A DNA stretch of 64,000 bases. It comes from Earliella scabrosa. Its lineage: Eukaryota; Basidiomycota; Agaricomycetes; Polyporales; Polyporaceae. The stretch is from NCBI GenBank assembly GCA_022605405.1, contig JABYQQ010000002.1, positions 2,046,001 through 2,110,000 on the forward strand, read 5' to 3'. The notes under the pieces are model-generated. The model was given only the letters and a program-made list of their open reading frames with translations, was not told the origin of the DNA and did not search any database. The stretch's first letter is position 1, and every line of letters begins with the position of its first letter. A program made the translations under genes and the position numbers. Of this stretch, positions 47,052-64,000 are shown piece after piece.

Positions 47052-49244
47052 TCACTCGCTGTACGTCTTCTCCTCGCTGCTCCCCTGGAGTGTCTCCATG
47101 ATCCGCCGCACGCGCTCGTACACCGCAAACACGACGGCCTGGCCGGGCGCGACGCGGAGCACGCGCGGGGTGATGCCCTTGTAGAACGAGCGCACGCCCT
47201 CCTGCCGCCACATATCCATCGCGATCGCCGCGATGCGCTGGAACGCCGTCTGGCCCGGCACGGCTTCCGCCTTTTGCAGGCCTGCGGGGGTGCGGTCGCG
47301 TGTTTGTAAGAGAGCAAGAGCGGACGAGCGGACGGGAGGAAGGAGCAGTGCGAGTGTGATGGACATGGGATAATGCGCGGTCGGGGAGCGTCCACCGGTT
47401 GAGGTCCGGGGTTAACGATTAACGTAAACGCGGACGACGGCGCGCAGCGGTGGACCCCGAATATTGGCGATCGCATCAACGCATCGCGAGATAGAGACCA
47501 CGAGCGTAGGAAACGCAAGACACACGACGACGACGCTGGTGAGCTCACGACGAAGCCTCACAGAACAAGCAAAGCACACGCACGGGTTTTGATCGTGTCG
47601 ATCGGCGCATTCGAGAACGGGCCCATCGCGCCAGAGATGAGGCCGATGAGCATGTGCTGGTACGACGGCAGCTCCGTCAGCTCCGGCTGCGCCTTGTGCG
47701 CGAACCGCTTCAGCTCCTGGTACGCCGTGAAGTTCGCCCCTGTCCGCGCGCATACACATCGCGTTCATTAGTCTCCCACAGGACCGACCTGCATCGCAGA
47801 GAGCGCAAGGGAGATGGAGCACTCACCCTGATTCGTCGCCTGCCTGAGCGCGGTGAGGGAGACGCCGCGGTAGAGCGCGCTGAACCCCTCCTCGCGCACG
47901 ATCGCGTACACGGCGTGCCCCGCGTTCCGGTACCGCGGCGCCTCGAGCGGGTCCGCGAGCGAGTGCTGCTGTGCTTGCAGCCGGATCTTCACCACCTCCA
48001 TCGGCGTCACGACCAGCACGGCCTCTGTGACTCCCGCGCCCAGCCCGGCTGTCCGTGTGCGCCATCGTTGTCGACAGGAGCGACGAAAGGGCCGGAGCAG
48101 GTCGGGGCGGGAGGTTTAGCAGCGAGGAAGAGGGTAGAAGAGCGCGCGGCGACCAGTCCAGACGATTGGGGCGAAGCGAACGCGAATCCGGCGCCGCGAG
48201 GTTATACGGAGCAAAGCAAGCAAACACGACTATCAACATCTCACGGTCATCCAGAGAAGCAGCTCGGCGCGCACCAATAAATATGTTCCCGACGCTCGTC
48301 ACGCCCGTCTCCCTGTCCGCGAGCCAGCCCTTGTACTTCTCAAACGACGCGAACCGGATCGCCATCTTGGGCACGATCCCCGACAGCACCGCGCCGAGGC
48401 CCTTGTAGAGCGCGAGCGGGGTCTCGCGCCGCACGATCATCGCGCCCGTCGCGATGAACCCGCGCGCTTTGGTCTGTGCGAGAACGAAGGGGGCAGGTGA
48501 GTGGGCATGTTACATGGGCGGACACGCGCAAGGCGAGGCGAAATGGGTCTCGGGGCGAGTCGCGTGAGCGCGCACTCGTACTTGGTTCGTGGGTGAGCGA
48601 AGGTGCGTCCTGAGCGCGATACAGCGCACTCGTCAGGCTGGTGGCGATGGTCGCGTGGAATCCACATCTACACTCTGAGAGATGGGACGTGAGCGACATT
48701 CGCGGACATGCGTCCCGCGCGTACGCGTCCACAGCATGACATCTCCCTGAGTCTGTCGTCGCGCGCGGGCATGGACCCTCCATGCAGGCACAGAGGAGCG
48801 GGTGCGGCTTTCCGTTCTACCTCCGCCTTCTGGACCTGCAAGTCCGCCCCGCCGCATATACCCTCGTGCGGAGCAGCCGGGCATCGCTTCCCGATGCCGG
48901 ATGTGCGCACGGGAAGCCAAGACGTGATGGAAGGATGACAGGATGACGTTGGGACACTCACCCCTGGTGCGCGGCCGGACCTGGACAGCTGCATGCGGAC
49001 CTTGATGGTGTCGAGCGGTTGGCAGCATAACTATATGCGCGCGTCCACGTCCAATGCACAGAATGGAGGTGGAGAGGGGAATGACGCCGGATATGGAGGA
49101 AGCCAGATCGACAGGGTATGAGTCGAGCGTTGAGCGCGAAAGGGGGTAGAAGAGTAGACGCACCGCTTCCATCGCGCCTGCGATGCCTCCCGCGGTCAGC
49201 TGGGTGGCGAACCCTACGGGTTTCTTATCTCCGTTGCGCGACAT
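47052..49244 (-). CDS. sfc1: mitochondrial succinate/fumarate carrier, 318 aa
   Basis: Minus strand exons: 49244-49164, 49030-48962, 48473-48275, 48048-47827, 47739-47584, 47281-47052. The product exchanges cytosolic succinate for mitochondrial fumarate, linking the glyoxylate cycle to the TCA cycle. The three carrier repeats are visible: QPLDTIKVRMQLSRSG, TPMEVVKIRLQAQQHS and NAPIDTIKTRLQKAEA, each a P-x-D/E-x-x-K/R signature. Sfc1-specific blocks are GLISGAMGPFSNAPIDTIKT and YKGITPRVLRVAPGQAVVF. Length equals the family norm of about 320. Ends EEKTYSE. Alternative: a tricarboxylate-type carrier, but the listed blocks favour Sfc1. Confidence 0.92.
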
Positions 49245-50993
49245 CTGTGCTTCTTGCGGAACCTAACGCGTGTATCGTCCTGGCTATGAGAGCGACAGGT
49301 TGGGCTATAGAATGGTGAGAGTAGTGATGGGATGCGAGCTGCTGCGTCCGACATAGCCGGCGAATAGGCATGAGCGACGACCGTCCTACGTGATCCTAGG
49401 TGTATGTGGTGCAGAAACGTACCTTGGATTCGCGGGTGAGCACGGCAAGAGGTGGGGCTGCTGTTGTCTTGAGTGGGTATATGCGGTCAAAACACGATGG
49501 GCGCATGTGGGCATGACGGTGGTGAGCATACCGAGTGCGGTGAAGTAGCCGTCTTGCTCGAGAGCTATGGTCGCGTACGTGTCGCTGGGCGTTGAGGTAG
49601 GTATATGCTGCGCAGATTGAAAGGGGCGAGAGACGGGGAGGCGGGGAAAGGGGCGAGAGGAGAGCGGGGCATGGCTGGGGCGGGGCACGATATTATAGCA
49701 CGAACGGAGCGGGCTCGAGCAGGCGGGCGTGACAGGAGCTGCGACGGAGGAGAGCAGCGATCGACTCGGACTCGGACGCAGGAGCACGTCCCAGCCCTTG
49801 GCATGTGAATTCTTCCCCGCTCCTCTCCACGTCGCGGACGGGGCTGCCCCGCACGAGTCCCAGGATAGGCAGCGTCCCCGTTCCGTCCTTCCGTCTCGAC
49901 CCCCGCTCTCCTTCCGCCTCTCCTCCGTTTCGGCCGCTCCCAGGGCCAGAACATACCTCTCGGCCGCGTTCCCTCCGAATCATCCCGCACCGTTGCTGGC
50001 ACTGTGGGCGGTGCGCAGGCTGTTGTCCAGGCCTGGCTCGCGCACGCTGGTCGCCTGCGGGGTACTTGACGTGTTGGCATGCTCATGGGACCGAGCCATC
50101 GACGCCCAAACGTCTATAACCGATTCCTGGGATCTTCCGACGTACGGCTCGTCTTGGGGCGCGGAGAGACAAGAGTTCTGGTCCACAGTCACGATGCTGG
50201 ACGGTGGTCACGATAGGAGGTGAGTATGTCGTCATCATCCTCTTCCTGCGCCGGGGCCGTTCCTCGTGATTGCGCGCGTTTTGCCTCCGCCGGCCGGTCT
50301 TGGCCTCTGAGACCTGCGCTGAGCGCTGAGCTCTTTGCTCACCGCGAGTACCGTGCTTGCAGGAAATTCACGCGTCATCCTATTGCTACACGTTCAGCCA
50401 ATGTTCGAAGGTGAGTGCGACATCCGTTTGTCCGATCAGTCCAGGTTTGTCCTCGCTGAAGAGACGCCCGCCGCACGCGAGTATCACGGTCACGTGGTCG
50501 TCCATACTCGAGTCGTCCCTGATGCTCTCGCTCTCTTCCTGTCCTCTGAGCTCTCCAGACAGCCTAACTATCTAGAACGGTGTACAATCTTAAAATGCGC
50601 AACGTGTAATAAAGAGAGAGCTTGCAAGAGGGAGGAAGACTATAAATCGCGCAACCTGTCAAGAGTAAGTAGTGCGCCAGATCTGGTTCGAATTCCTGGA
50701 GCCTGGATCACCGTTAACGTACGATGCTGTCCAGTCTTGGCGCACCACATTCGGAGTCGACACGCAGCCAGAGAGCGCCCGAGAGGTTCCGCGGTATTTG
50801 CTGGAAACTATACTGTCCGCGAGGACGGCAACAAACCATAGAGGCCGTACTGCCAGATACTCGAAGGCTCAGAGGCAGCCTTCGAACGTCCGAGCTCGCA
50901 CCCGGCGCGAACGGGATGTCGCAAACAGACGATAGACATTGACCGCAACAGTACATCCTGTGGTGACACCAACACCTACGAGAAACAAACCTC
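49245..50993. other. intergenic between carrier gene and peroxidase P3
   Basis: Promoter of the carrier plus about 1.5 kb in which no frame has coherent splicing or a recognisable domain. Confidence 0.5.
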
Positions 50994-51017
50994 GCGCCCA
51001 GTGCGAAACATGAGCGC
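50994..51017 (-). promoter_or_regulatory. conserved 3'UTR stem-loop after P3
   Basis: On the transcribed strand, stem GCGCTCA / TGGGCGC (7 bp, one U-G pair) with loop TGTTTCGCAC, 63 bp after the stop. The C-to-U change at the third pair keeps pairing as a wobble. Confidence 0.65.
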
Positions 51018-51080
51018 AGCCCAGACATCTACCAAAGTCAAAGACGCGGCACGACGGTCGCCACGAGCAACGCAAGTCGC

Positions 51081-52459
<1,379 letters not shown>

Positions 52460-52487
52460 GTCGGTGAGGCGAGACGAGAAAGCTGAA

Positions 52488-52629
52488 TGCTCTGAACAGA
52501 CTCTGGGGTCGAGTAGTGCAGCTTTATACCTCTCCTTGTACGCTTCCGCCGGGTGCATGGCGGTCCCGCACATCGCAGGGCGCTCGCGATCAGCCTGCAA
52601 CCCGGGTCCTGTAGGCGTATAGACCAATC
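52488..52629 (-). promoter_or_regulatory. peroxidase P3 promoter: inverted CCAAT, TATA, 5'UTR motif
   Basis: In minus orientation: GATTGG at 52629-52624, TATAAA at 52528-52523, TCAGAGCA at 52495-52488. Confidence 0.65.
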
Positions 52630-54333
52630 ACCGCTCGCAAATTGCGATGTTCCCGGTACCGTGCCCATTGTCAGAGCGGGGAGACACGATCGCGACGTCG
52701 GTGCCTCGCTCGTGTGCCCGTCCGCATACAGGACTGTAGCCTCTACGCCCTCCTTCGTCCGCTCGGAACACAACAGTGCATCGCGGTGGGCACATTGGCT
52801 CAATTTGCTGAGAACGCTGAACGGCACATCCACACGGCATGTCAGTGGACAATGTCAGTTACGGTCGGGACTCGGGACCTATCATGGATGGAGCACACAC
52901 TTCGGAAGGTTTACCAGTGTGGGCAGCCGCGCTGTAGTCCGCATCTGTATGCACAAGCGTGCCTGGGATGTGGCTCTACCGCTTGCTGGTCCTTCTCGCA
53001 TTATATACTGGAGTCTTCGTGGACGACATGAGCCGTCGTCAGGACTCCTGGTCCGACATTTGACAGCAAGAACGTAGTTGAATCTGTGACGGCACTCAAT
53101 CAGCCATCGGATAAGCCATTGTGCGCACATATAATCTAGACGATGTTTACCTCGGATTTTGATGTTGACACACGGACTATGTTTCGAATTGAAATCGGCG
53201 TGAGTGGGCGCAAGGTTGAAGTTTCAAGTGAACTTGAAGGAGACAGGCGGATCTGTCTTGGCGCGGAGGTTCATATTGCTTACTAAGCTGACTCAGCGGC
53301 TGCCTTCGGCGCGAGCGATGTTGCCCCATCCTCCTCGGACCTCGAGCGATTCACCCTCCTCTTCGACCGACTAGTAATACTACCACTACGCTCTCGCGCA
53401 AGTCAACGTACTCTACCAACGTCTGGCGGTAGAAACCCGTTCATAAACAAATATGTCATAGAGTAATCACGACCCGGAGATGATACGTGTGACTGAGTGG
53501 TGGACAACATCGCGATCTGCGAAGAGGGACCAAGAGCACATCCCAAGAGAAGGCTGACACGGGAAGAAAATATCTCATGTTATGGACTTCATGGGTGTGC
53601 ACTGAATCGTTTGTAGGTTGTTTCGCTCACGCAAACTCTATAGCTCTGGGATCAACACCTCCTGTAGGCGCGACAAATGGTCACAAGGTCTCAGAGTCAG
53701 GTACGGAGCGGCCAAGATGTGTAACCTCTTGCGCGCCGGTTCCTTCATTCTCCAGCAACACTCTCACCAATGTCCTGCCGCTGTAACATACGGCCTCCCG
53801 ACTGCCGGGACACGGACTTCATGGATGTTGCAAGAGACACCCGGGAAGATTGCATTCTGCAGGCATCTACTGTCTCGAGCGCACGACTGATTATATTACT
53901 GTTCGAATCAGCTGGGAACGAGCAGGATATCGGATGGATTGAACGCGACCAATGGTGCACGAGCGCCGCGGCCGACGGACAATAGGAGTGCTGACCTGGA
54001 GCTATTCGGCAAAGGGATACCACTGCTGTGTATGTCTCGAGTGGGAATAGATGTCTTGACTTCGGTTTCAATCAGATGCAGGAGAATATCAGTGGCCCGC
54101 GCACAAGTAAACAAACGACGACAACCCACGAGACATGTTCTTCAAGCTGACGCAAGTGACATGGGCGCAATTCGATGTTGGGTCGCAAATGGATACGGGG
54201 TCTATAGGCGGCTGGCTATCATGCGGACACTTGTGTACTTGAGGGTGCGGCAGGCTACGCTGGTGGTGTAACAGAAGATCTACATTCTTCGGAGACAGCA
54301 TCATACAACATCTAGTAGACGATCCAGAACCGC
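52630..54333. other. 1.7 kb spacer between P3 and P4
   Basis: 52630-52880 is homologous to the P2 upstream region. Beyond that I see no supported gene. Confidence 0.5.
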
Positions 54334-54357
54334 ATGCCCAGTGCGAAACTTGGGCAC
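54334..54357 (-). promoter_or_regulatory. conserved 3'UTR stem-loop after P4
   Basis: Transcribed strand: stem GTGCCCA / TGGGCAT with loop AGTTTCGCAC, 47 bp after the stop. Confidence 0.65.
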
Positions 54358-54404
54358 AACCATGCCATCCATCATACCGTTGTGAACATCATTGAAGCGG
54401 GTCC

Positions 54405-55772
<1,368 letters not shown>

Positions 55773-55810
55773 TATGGTGGCTGTCAGAGAGGTGAACTGA
55801 GAAAGCTAGG

Positions 55811-55962
55811 TGCTCTGGAGGAAGACCCACTGTCGCGTCGACACCTTTTTATACCTCTCACCCTCCCCTATACGCACAATACGGTAGGGTATGTTGTAGC
55901 AACCCTCGCTGTAAACCATCATTGTGTACATGACACGCACGCTGTGCAGACGCTGTCCAATC
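55811..55962 (-). promoter_or_regulatory. peroxidase P4 promoter: inverted CCAAT, TATA, 5'UTR motif variant
   Basis: Minus orientation: GATTGG at 55962-55957, TATAAA at 55853-55848; CCAGAGCA (one change from the family TCAGAGCA) at 55818-55811. Confidence 0.62.
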
Positions 55963-57701
55963 GCAGCCCGCTCATTTCGCTATTTTCGGAGCCGAACCTG
56001 AAGTACGGGTTGCAAACCATCCCCGAAGCGTCGGTGTGTTGCTGTCGCATTTGCCAACGACCAATTGGCATGCAAGACTGCACGGTCTCGAACGCCTGTT
56101 GCAGCAGAGCCGTGGCTGTGGGGATCAATATCCTTCCGTCTGATGAGAGTAATGCGCGGAGATTCAGTCCAGACGTCATTTTACAGTACACGCGTTCTGG
56201 GGTACTCAATGCTAGTAGTGCAATCCTCGGAGGATATACCAAAGCGGCCCAGCAGAAGTGTCGCAACATGGTGTTCCAGGGAACTTCAACTTGTTATCCT
56301 TGATCGTCACGAAGGTCTGGTGGGTAAGATGTGCCATTTGGTACCGCTGGTCCTGTCAAGAGTGTCACATTGACTATGCCGCCTCCGGTCGCGGGATAGA
56401 GAAGAGAGAGGTTGCCCACAGCTGGGGCTATTGCATGAGAGTCGGACGCCATGGAGCAGGGAACCTGCGAACTTTCTACCGACCAGCCAGATTACGTAAC
56501 TGATGCTTGGATAGCTCACGGCACCGCGGGCCGAAACTTATCTAACCTCCACGTCGTACTACTACTTAGTACTACGTAGTCGTTACCCTCTCTCCGATAC
56601 TTCAACCACTAGCATCGCGTTCCAGACGCATACATGTACAAGTCAATATCCTTGTCGGAGCTTTCTCAGTAGTGGCCCCTTGAGCGCCCGATATCTGAGA
56701 GCATACTCTACTACCGCCGATGCAACTGATGTGTTCACCACAGGCTCGGGCTCGGGCGTGTCAGCGTGAGCAGAGCCACTGTACACACCCGCATGCCCGC
56801 TACGGAGCTCGAGGCGGATGTGGCATTTCATTGGCTGGTCCAAGTCTACGTGCGATTCGCGAAGCCGAGAGAAAGGCACCCATCCGAAGGCGGTACAAAA
56901 CGTTCTCTCAGAGCATGCCGACACGTGCGGGAATCATCCCATGCCATTCCTTTCATGGGTACTTTCCGGGTCCGTTATACTCACGCTGATCTAACCGATG
57001 GAATACACAGGCCCCGAGCACAACCACGTACTGTCACGCGTCCTCAGACTGAGACGGACACTGAGCGGCAGCGTCTTTGGTTCAAGCATCGAGTCAGGGT
57101 CGTGGCAGATGTCTCCGGAAGATCCGAATGTATGGTGACCAGAGGAAGGTCAATGATACCCACCAATGACAGTGACTGTCAGGCTGTTCGACGACATCCT
57201 TTCCAGGACCGCACGGCCCACGTCGTTCGGTCGGACCCATTAGACCGACGGGAATTCCCGGGCCTGACCAATTTGAAGTCGATCAGCGCGTGTTCTTGAG
57301 AACTGCCAGGTATTTTGCACTGCAGCAGCTCTACGTCGGACGAAGATGGTGACCAATCGAGTCGGTCAGCTTTTGGCACTTTTAACAGACGACATAGATG
57401 GCTAGCATCATTAACCAGTACAATTCTGGCATCCACAACATACGCTGTAGTAATAGCCTAGGTACACACTGAGAACATAGTTGATGATCAAGTGATGAAG
57501 TCTTGCAGCGTTCGCTTTGCGAAAGTATGAAGTGCGTCTACTGTTCAGGGAGGATAGTCGAGGTACTGCTAAGATGTCCAAAGTTGCAGTTGGCGGTAGA
57601 AGAGAGCCGGCTTCAAGCATGCTAGCCTGGTAGTGACTCAAGGAGAATGACGCGATGCAAATTGACCAAGTCGTATATAACATTCACTACAAAGTGCTGC
57701 G
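55963..57701. other. 1.7 kb spacer between P4 and P5
   Basis: No supported gene. AGTACT-rich palindromic patch at 56551-56582. Confidence 0.5.
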
Positions 57702-57723
57702 CACCCAGTGCGAAACTTGGGCG
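57702..57723 (-). promoter_or_regulatory. conserved 3'UTR stem-loop after P5
   Basis: Transcribed strand: stem CGCCCA / TGGGTG (includes one G-U) with loop AGTTTCGCAC, 57 bp after the stop. Confidence 0.65.
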
Positions 57724-57780
57724 TGTATCTACGAGACAACAAGATATAAACCCGCCTAAATCATGACAGGGTGAAGTCGC

Positions 57781-59153
<1,373 letters not shown>

Positions 59154-59197
59154 TGCGTTGGCTGCTGGAGAGGTGAGGCAAGCTGAGAAAGCTAGAT

Positions 59198-59311
59198 GCT
59201 CTGAGGAATAGAGCACCCTCAAAAAGCAGCACCTTTTATACCCCTGGTGTTGCTCGAACAGTAGAACATGTATGAAGGGAGACGCGGTTGCAGTAGGCTT
59301 TCCGTCCAATC
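59198..59311 (-). promoter_or_regulatory. peroxidase P5 promoter: inverted CCAAT, TATA, 5'UTR motif
   Basis: Minus orientation: GATTGG at 59311-59306, TATAAA at 59240-59235, TCAGAGCA at 59205-59198. Confidence 0.65.
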
Positions 59312-61789
59312 GCAGGGCGTGTGTTTCGGCAAAGTCGGTACCGAGCTCATAGTGACGGCGGGAATACACGCTGTTGAGGCCAATTTGCACCTCATGCGTT
59401 TGCATATGGCCAATGTGCACACAGGACTACAGCCCTGAATCCATGTCCGTCCTATAGAAACTCTATAGCCGTAGGTGTGGTGAGCATCGTTTCCCAGTTC
59501 GTTGAGAACGCGACGGGACTATGAGACGTCATGTCAAGATGCAGAACGTACATTCTGGAACAATCAAGGAAGCTCATACATTGAATATGTTGCCAGAGTG
59601 GGAAGAGTCGCTGCATTAGATTCTCAGGCTTGCCTGCAATCATCCTCATGGTGCCCCGCCGGCGGAGGCAGGCATCACCATGACTCTGACGCACTTGTCA
59701 TGAGGTTGAGCATGAATGAGCATATCTCGTGTGGAACACAACTGTACAGCGCATCGGTAGTGTACACAGCGATGAGAGTCGAAGATGGAACGCGAGGGGT
59801 TGAACTAAGTAGTGTCGCTGACTCGGAGGAATCAGTGGCATTTATTTGGGTTTGTTTGCTCATTACTTCGTCTTAGTTACGTAACTGATGATCGTCGCCC
59901 AGGGCGCTCATAGGATCATCACAAGTAAGTACTACTTCTCTTGAATCTTCCTCATACCAGTATTTTCACCAAGATTTCACCATTCGACTGTCAGCTCGTC
60001 TACTGCTGTTATTTTGTCACCAGACAAGCTTCAGGTCAAATGTACAGTACCTCAGTGCTGCCAGTGTAAGCAAGAACCAGCCCAAACTCTCCGGGATCTG
60101 TAAGTTGGGGTGATCGAACAAAGCCTACACAGTAAGCATCCACGCCTAATCCATGCCGCTCAGTAGAACTCATGCGTCTCCTGCGGACATTCAAGACACA
60201 CACCGAGACTCTGCATTTACCCGTGCCCACATGCTGGCGGATGTGGAGACGGGACCGCGGGTTCACATTGGTTCATCTACGTGTGACTTGCCTAACCGAG
60301 AGGACGGCACCCCCCAAAGACTACTGAACAGCCTCTCCCAGAGTGTGTCAACGCAAGCGATCAATATCCCATATATCATGATTCCTGGGTAGGCATTGCG
60401 TCCGTTGTATACGCTCGTGCTCACGCTGAGTCCGTGCCTATGGTACCAACAGAACGTACGGTGCGAGTAACCGTCACGAGGCCTCAGAGAGGTGAGGAGG
60501 GTTGGATAGTCACCTCAGATCCTTGACTGACCCCACACGCCTGTCGTTCTGCGAGAATCTGCAGACCTCGTCTTGCCCCGACCGAGCAAAGTTTACCTCT
60601 CCAAGAGCTCGTTGTCGTAGCGTAAACCACTGCTCAATGAACATTCTGCAAATTCTGCTTGCGACTAGTACTCTACGGGCAAGTGTATAGCCCATGGTGC
60701 GTCCTACCTCAGTCTGCTTCAACCCGTGCGATCCCCGCGCGTGATCATTGTCCGTGACCGTTTAGTCGACGGTGGACGCAACCAGGGCCTCGAGAGCGCC
60801 TGATAAGTTAGAACGTTGTCCATCCGGTCTGCCGTTATGGCACGACTCGTCATATCCGGTACGGATGCTCGGTTGTATAGAGTGACCACCGTCCTACTCT
60901 CGAGGCGAATGCAGGTCCATCTTGACTGGTGCGTCGCTAGCTCAACCTGAAGTCCTCCTCATGTAGCTATTGACGCTGACTTGGAAAGCTGAGCAGAAGT
61001 CCAGGCGATCAAGAGCATCTCGATGCCCGGTCTTTTATCGTCGACATATGTTGTCTGACTACATACCCCATGATGCTCGAACGACTCGGAGTGCGCGGGG
61101 ATGGACCTGAGAGGATGGAGAGGCGCAAGATTCTCGAGATGTTCAGTGGTGGTGGGCGCAAAGTGAGCCTTGATTGTAGTTCCCTCTCGTCTCGGCTTGG
61201 TGACCCTCAAAGTATATCCGATGCTGCGGAACGCGTATCGAGTCGTGAGCAAGTTGCTGTGGCCATCTCGGATTGCCGCATGAAATGAGAAGCACGTAAA
61301 TGTACGTCGCTTGTGTTCCGTATTGCTAGTTAGATGGCGGGGTTCAGTGTACAGTGAGATTGATATTGGCCGAATGCATGCACCTGCAATTTGTGCGTAT
61401 GGGGGCAACAAGGTGCCAATTAACGCGACAGGCACAAATTCTCTACCTTAATCATTCAACGATACCCTACTGCTGTACAGTGGATGATATTTTTGAAGTC
61501 TCAGAGTGAAGATAAAGCGAGTACGTAGACGAGACATAGGTGGTATAGGATAGATGATATTGAATGGTACACCTATGTAGGTCGACTCATACTACTAAGG
61601 CTGTGGGAGGGCTAAAATGGGATTGGAGCACTGCGCTAGTGCGAACGGATCTGAACGAGCCACCAACGAGTGCGCCGCAGCAGAATCCTCACCTTTCGGG
61701 GCATATAGAACTCCGAAGTAGTCTTGCAACGAGCCTCTTCAAGAAACGACATAGTTAAAGTGGTTCGAGCGCATGGTGGACTCACGCGC
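59312..61789. other. 2.5 kb without a supported gene
   Basis: Only short frames on both strands, none spliced into a coherent product and none with a recognised domain. Confidence 0.5.
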
Positions 61790-62960
61790 TTATGCACCCG
61801 AATCTATATCCAGCTCGCACCGAGGACAGGGATTGATATCAGCATCTTCAATACGAGTATCGTGCATGTTACTACTTACTGAGTGAGAAGACGGGCCAGA
61901 ACTTCCATACTCCTGACGTTCGCGGGCAACCCCTCGACTCAAATCCGTCTCCGAGTCGTTTGTGGTTCCGGCTTTGCGTCTGCTGCACATCAGTACCGAC
62001 GATGCATGAGCCAAATAACGCCGCTATAGGGCAGACCCTTAGTTCGCACGTTTCAAGGAAACATACTTGTTCTAGTCGAGAGGTGCAGATGGGCTGGTCT
62101 GCCAGCAGCCAGCTGTGAGCGTTATACGGAACGACGGAGACAGTGACAACACATAGGAATGAACTGTCTCGAGGAAGAGCAATGGTTGTATCTTCTCGCC
62201 GGGAGGCCAGTGCGGGGGTATGGGGCTGAGGGTATGCCATGGCTCTCGGATCCGCGCAATTGAGTTCGAAGACGCGCCTGAACCTGGTCTGTGTGCCGTG
62301 CCGAGCTGTCTATGCCGATACCAAACACAGGGGTTCAGCGTGAGGATGTCAAGGCACACTGAGCTGAGGACTTACCCATGATTATTATGACATGGGATGT
62401 TTGCGGACCGTGTTGACGTACTCTGGGAGTGGATGTTGCACGACCTATGTATTGCTGCGAATCGATGGCTCTAGATGGTCCCAGGATTTGTGATAATTTG
62501 AGCTCGGCATTGCGTCTTGAGGTGTTGTGGCCGATTTCGGAAGTCGGTTGAAGAGGTGTCGACACGAGAAGATGAGTCATCTGGAACAACTATTGAGCCG
62601 GTCCCAACTTACGTAAGTCCCCATCGCACAACACCGGCGCTACCGTATCCAACAGGTTGCTTCCCGATTCTCCTCAGTCACAAGTTATCGCACCAGTTGT
62701 TGGCCATTGGCCGTGTAGGCTTCGCGCGGTGAGAACGTTTGAGAAAGCTTTACGCCTCTATACTCACTTAACAAGGATTCTTCCAGGGCTGCGACGTCGG
62801 CAGTCGAGATAAGGTACTGCCAGCTCGATCGGTCAACGGAGCAGAAACATGGCCATTCGAATGTCTTCAATATGCATCAGTGTATGACATTGGACATGGC
62901 ACTTTTCTTATGACTAGACTCGCAGTACCTATCATAACGTCAGGAGGCCAGACGCCAACG
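61790..62960 (-). other. possible multi-exon orphan gene or gene remnant
   Basis: On the minus strand several exon-like blocks are bounded by good splice sites. One encodes TFEWPCFCSVDRSSWQYLIS up to a gtgagt donor near 62766. One runs from ttccag near 62584 to a gtaagt donor near 62376 (MTHLLVSTPLQPTSEIGHNT...). One contains AYPQPHTPALASRREDTTIA up to a gtatgt donor near 62068. The last ends DADINPCPRCELDIDSGA at 61790. I could not make all phases agree, and no domain is recognised, so no CDS is claimed. Confidence 0.3.
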
Positions 62961-63674
62961 AACTCAAATGCGACTTAGTACGCATTGCAGGTGGTCGTAG
63001 GCACGGTGCGCATGAGCACGGCTTCTTGGTCTTGTGTTGACGCTCACGAAGGTTTAGGCCGAGCCCCATATTGTCGCGCTGAAGCATCAGGTCCGGTTTT
63101 AGACTTGAAGCCGGTCCCGAGCGACACTACTCACGGTCATTCGCAAGCACTCCGCTGAATCGCATGTACGGCAATCCGCTTTCGGTCCCGCGACTTAGGT
63201 GTGCCTCGAGGTTCCTTTGCCAAGTTAGTATCTCTGTCTAGTCTTCCGCCGACACGACCCGCCTCATCTGTCAACGGCCCCTCGCATTCACGGCGCTGAC
63301 GATGAGATATTCTTGGTCTCCTAAGGCATCGAAGATGTCGTTAACTATCGCACGATAGAGGTACACTGAGCTTAACTTCCCCTTGCTGTCAACACTGACG
63401 CTTTGATCAGTGCTTATCGGGATGTCCGTATGGCAGACGGCCGGAATTCCCTGTGGAGATGCTGCTACTCAGCCCGGTAAGGACAGTTTGCCATGCTGTC
63501 CACAATGCCGAGGTCAGTTTCATCGTCAACTCATTGTGGCGCTGAGCCAACTGATGATGGTATTCCTAGCTATCTTCTGCGCGTTCTCAGCGGACCATGC
63601 TATAACGGTCACCTCTGACACGGCTCAGCTTCGAGACGTCTGAAGGAAGTTTGAACGCCGCGACTGTGCGCCAC

Positions 63675-63934
63675 GATTGGTTGTATCCGAAGGAACAAGC
63701 AACACACCGACCCCATGGACTAGGTCCCGCCGCCGTTACGAAGCGCACGGTGCTGAAAATATCAAGAATATCCAAACGGCTGGACGGTGATTGGCCTAAC
63801 ACGCGGCGAAGTAGCCCGTTCTGCTAGGGTGGTTTATCGTGATGCTGCAAGTATGCTCCGCCGATGATCTTTTGTCGAGCTCCGCGATACGTATAAAAGG
63901 TGCTCGAGTTGTCACTCAAGACCTCCTCAGAGCA
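63675..63934 (+). promoter_or_regulatory. peroxidase P6 promoter: inverted CCAAT, TATA, 5'UTR motif
   Basis: GATTGG at 63675-63680, TATAAAA at 63892-63898, TCAGAGCA at 63927-63934, the family order although with a wider CCAAT-TATA gap. Confidence 0.65.
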
Positions 63935-63974
63935 CTTGGCTTACTTGGCTCCCCTCTCGTCGACAACGATCTCC

Positions 63975-64000
63975 ATGGCGTTCAAAGCACTGCTCTCCCT
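63975..64000 (+). CDS. class II peroxidase P6, first 8 codons only
   Basis: The last 26 bases encode MAFKALLS, identical to the start of P1-P5, behind the family promoter elements. The rest lies beyond the window. Confidence 0.8.

Overview
The window reads as nuclear DNA of a wood-decay basidiomycete of the Trametes/Polyporales type. Genes are split by many 45-70 bp introns, GC content is high, and the dominant theme is a family of short class II secreted haem peroxidases. Five are complete (three on the minus strand) and a sixth is cut by the right edge. All five complete copies carry both the Mn(II)-binding acidic triad and the surface tryptophan that together define versatile peroxidase. 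The species call is inference from gene content.

Layout. 0-9.4 kb: four paralogous F-box/LRR-like genes (two plus, the first cut by the left edge, then two minus) with a small secreted-protein gene inserted between the pairs. 10-13.5 kb: a Cox14-like mitochondrial protein, an acylphosphatase and a proteinase-K-type subtilase. 13.5-20.3 kb: gene-poor, with one probable Zn2Cys6 regulator gene. 20.3-24.7 kb: two tandem plus-strand peroxidases (here P1, P2). 25.4-36 kb: SWR1 chromatin-remodelling ATPase, an orphan gene with a 1 kb inverted-repeat transposon 16 bp upstream of its start codon, and an ArsB/CitMHS-type anion transporter. 36-40.4 kb: no supported gene. 40.4-49.2 kb: a Ser/Pro-rich acidic protein (possibly two genes), an uncharacterised protein and the mitochondrial succinate/fumarate carrier. 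51-59.2 kb: three tandem minus-strand peroxidases (P3, P4, P5). 59.2-64 kb: gene-poor, with a possible orphan multi-exon gene, then the promoter and first 26 bases of a sixth peroxidase (P6).

The peroxidases would act outside the cell: H2O2-dependent oxidation of Mn2+ and, through the surface Trp, of aromatic lignin units. All share a six-exon structure, signal peptide, TATA box, inverted CCAAT and a 5'UTR motif. The most interesting unexplained signal is a short stem-loop shortly after the stop codon in all five complete copies. Its loop is nearly invariant, and its stem shows base-pair-preserving changes between paralogues, which suggests a shared RNA element in the 3'UTR.
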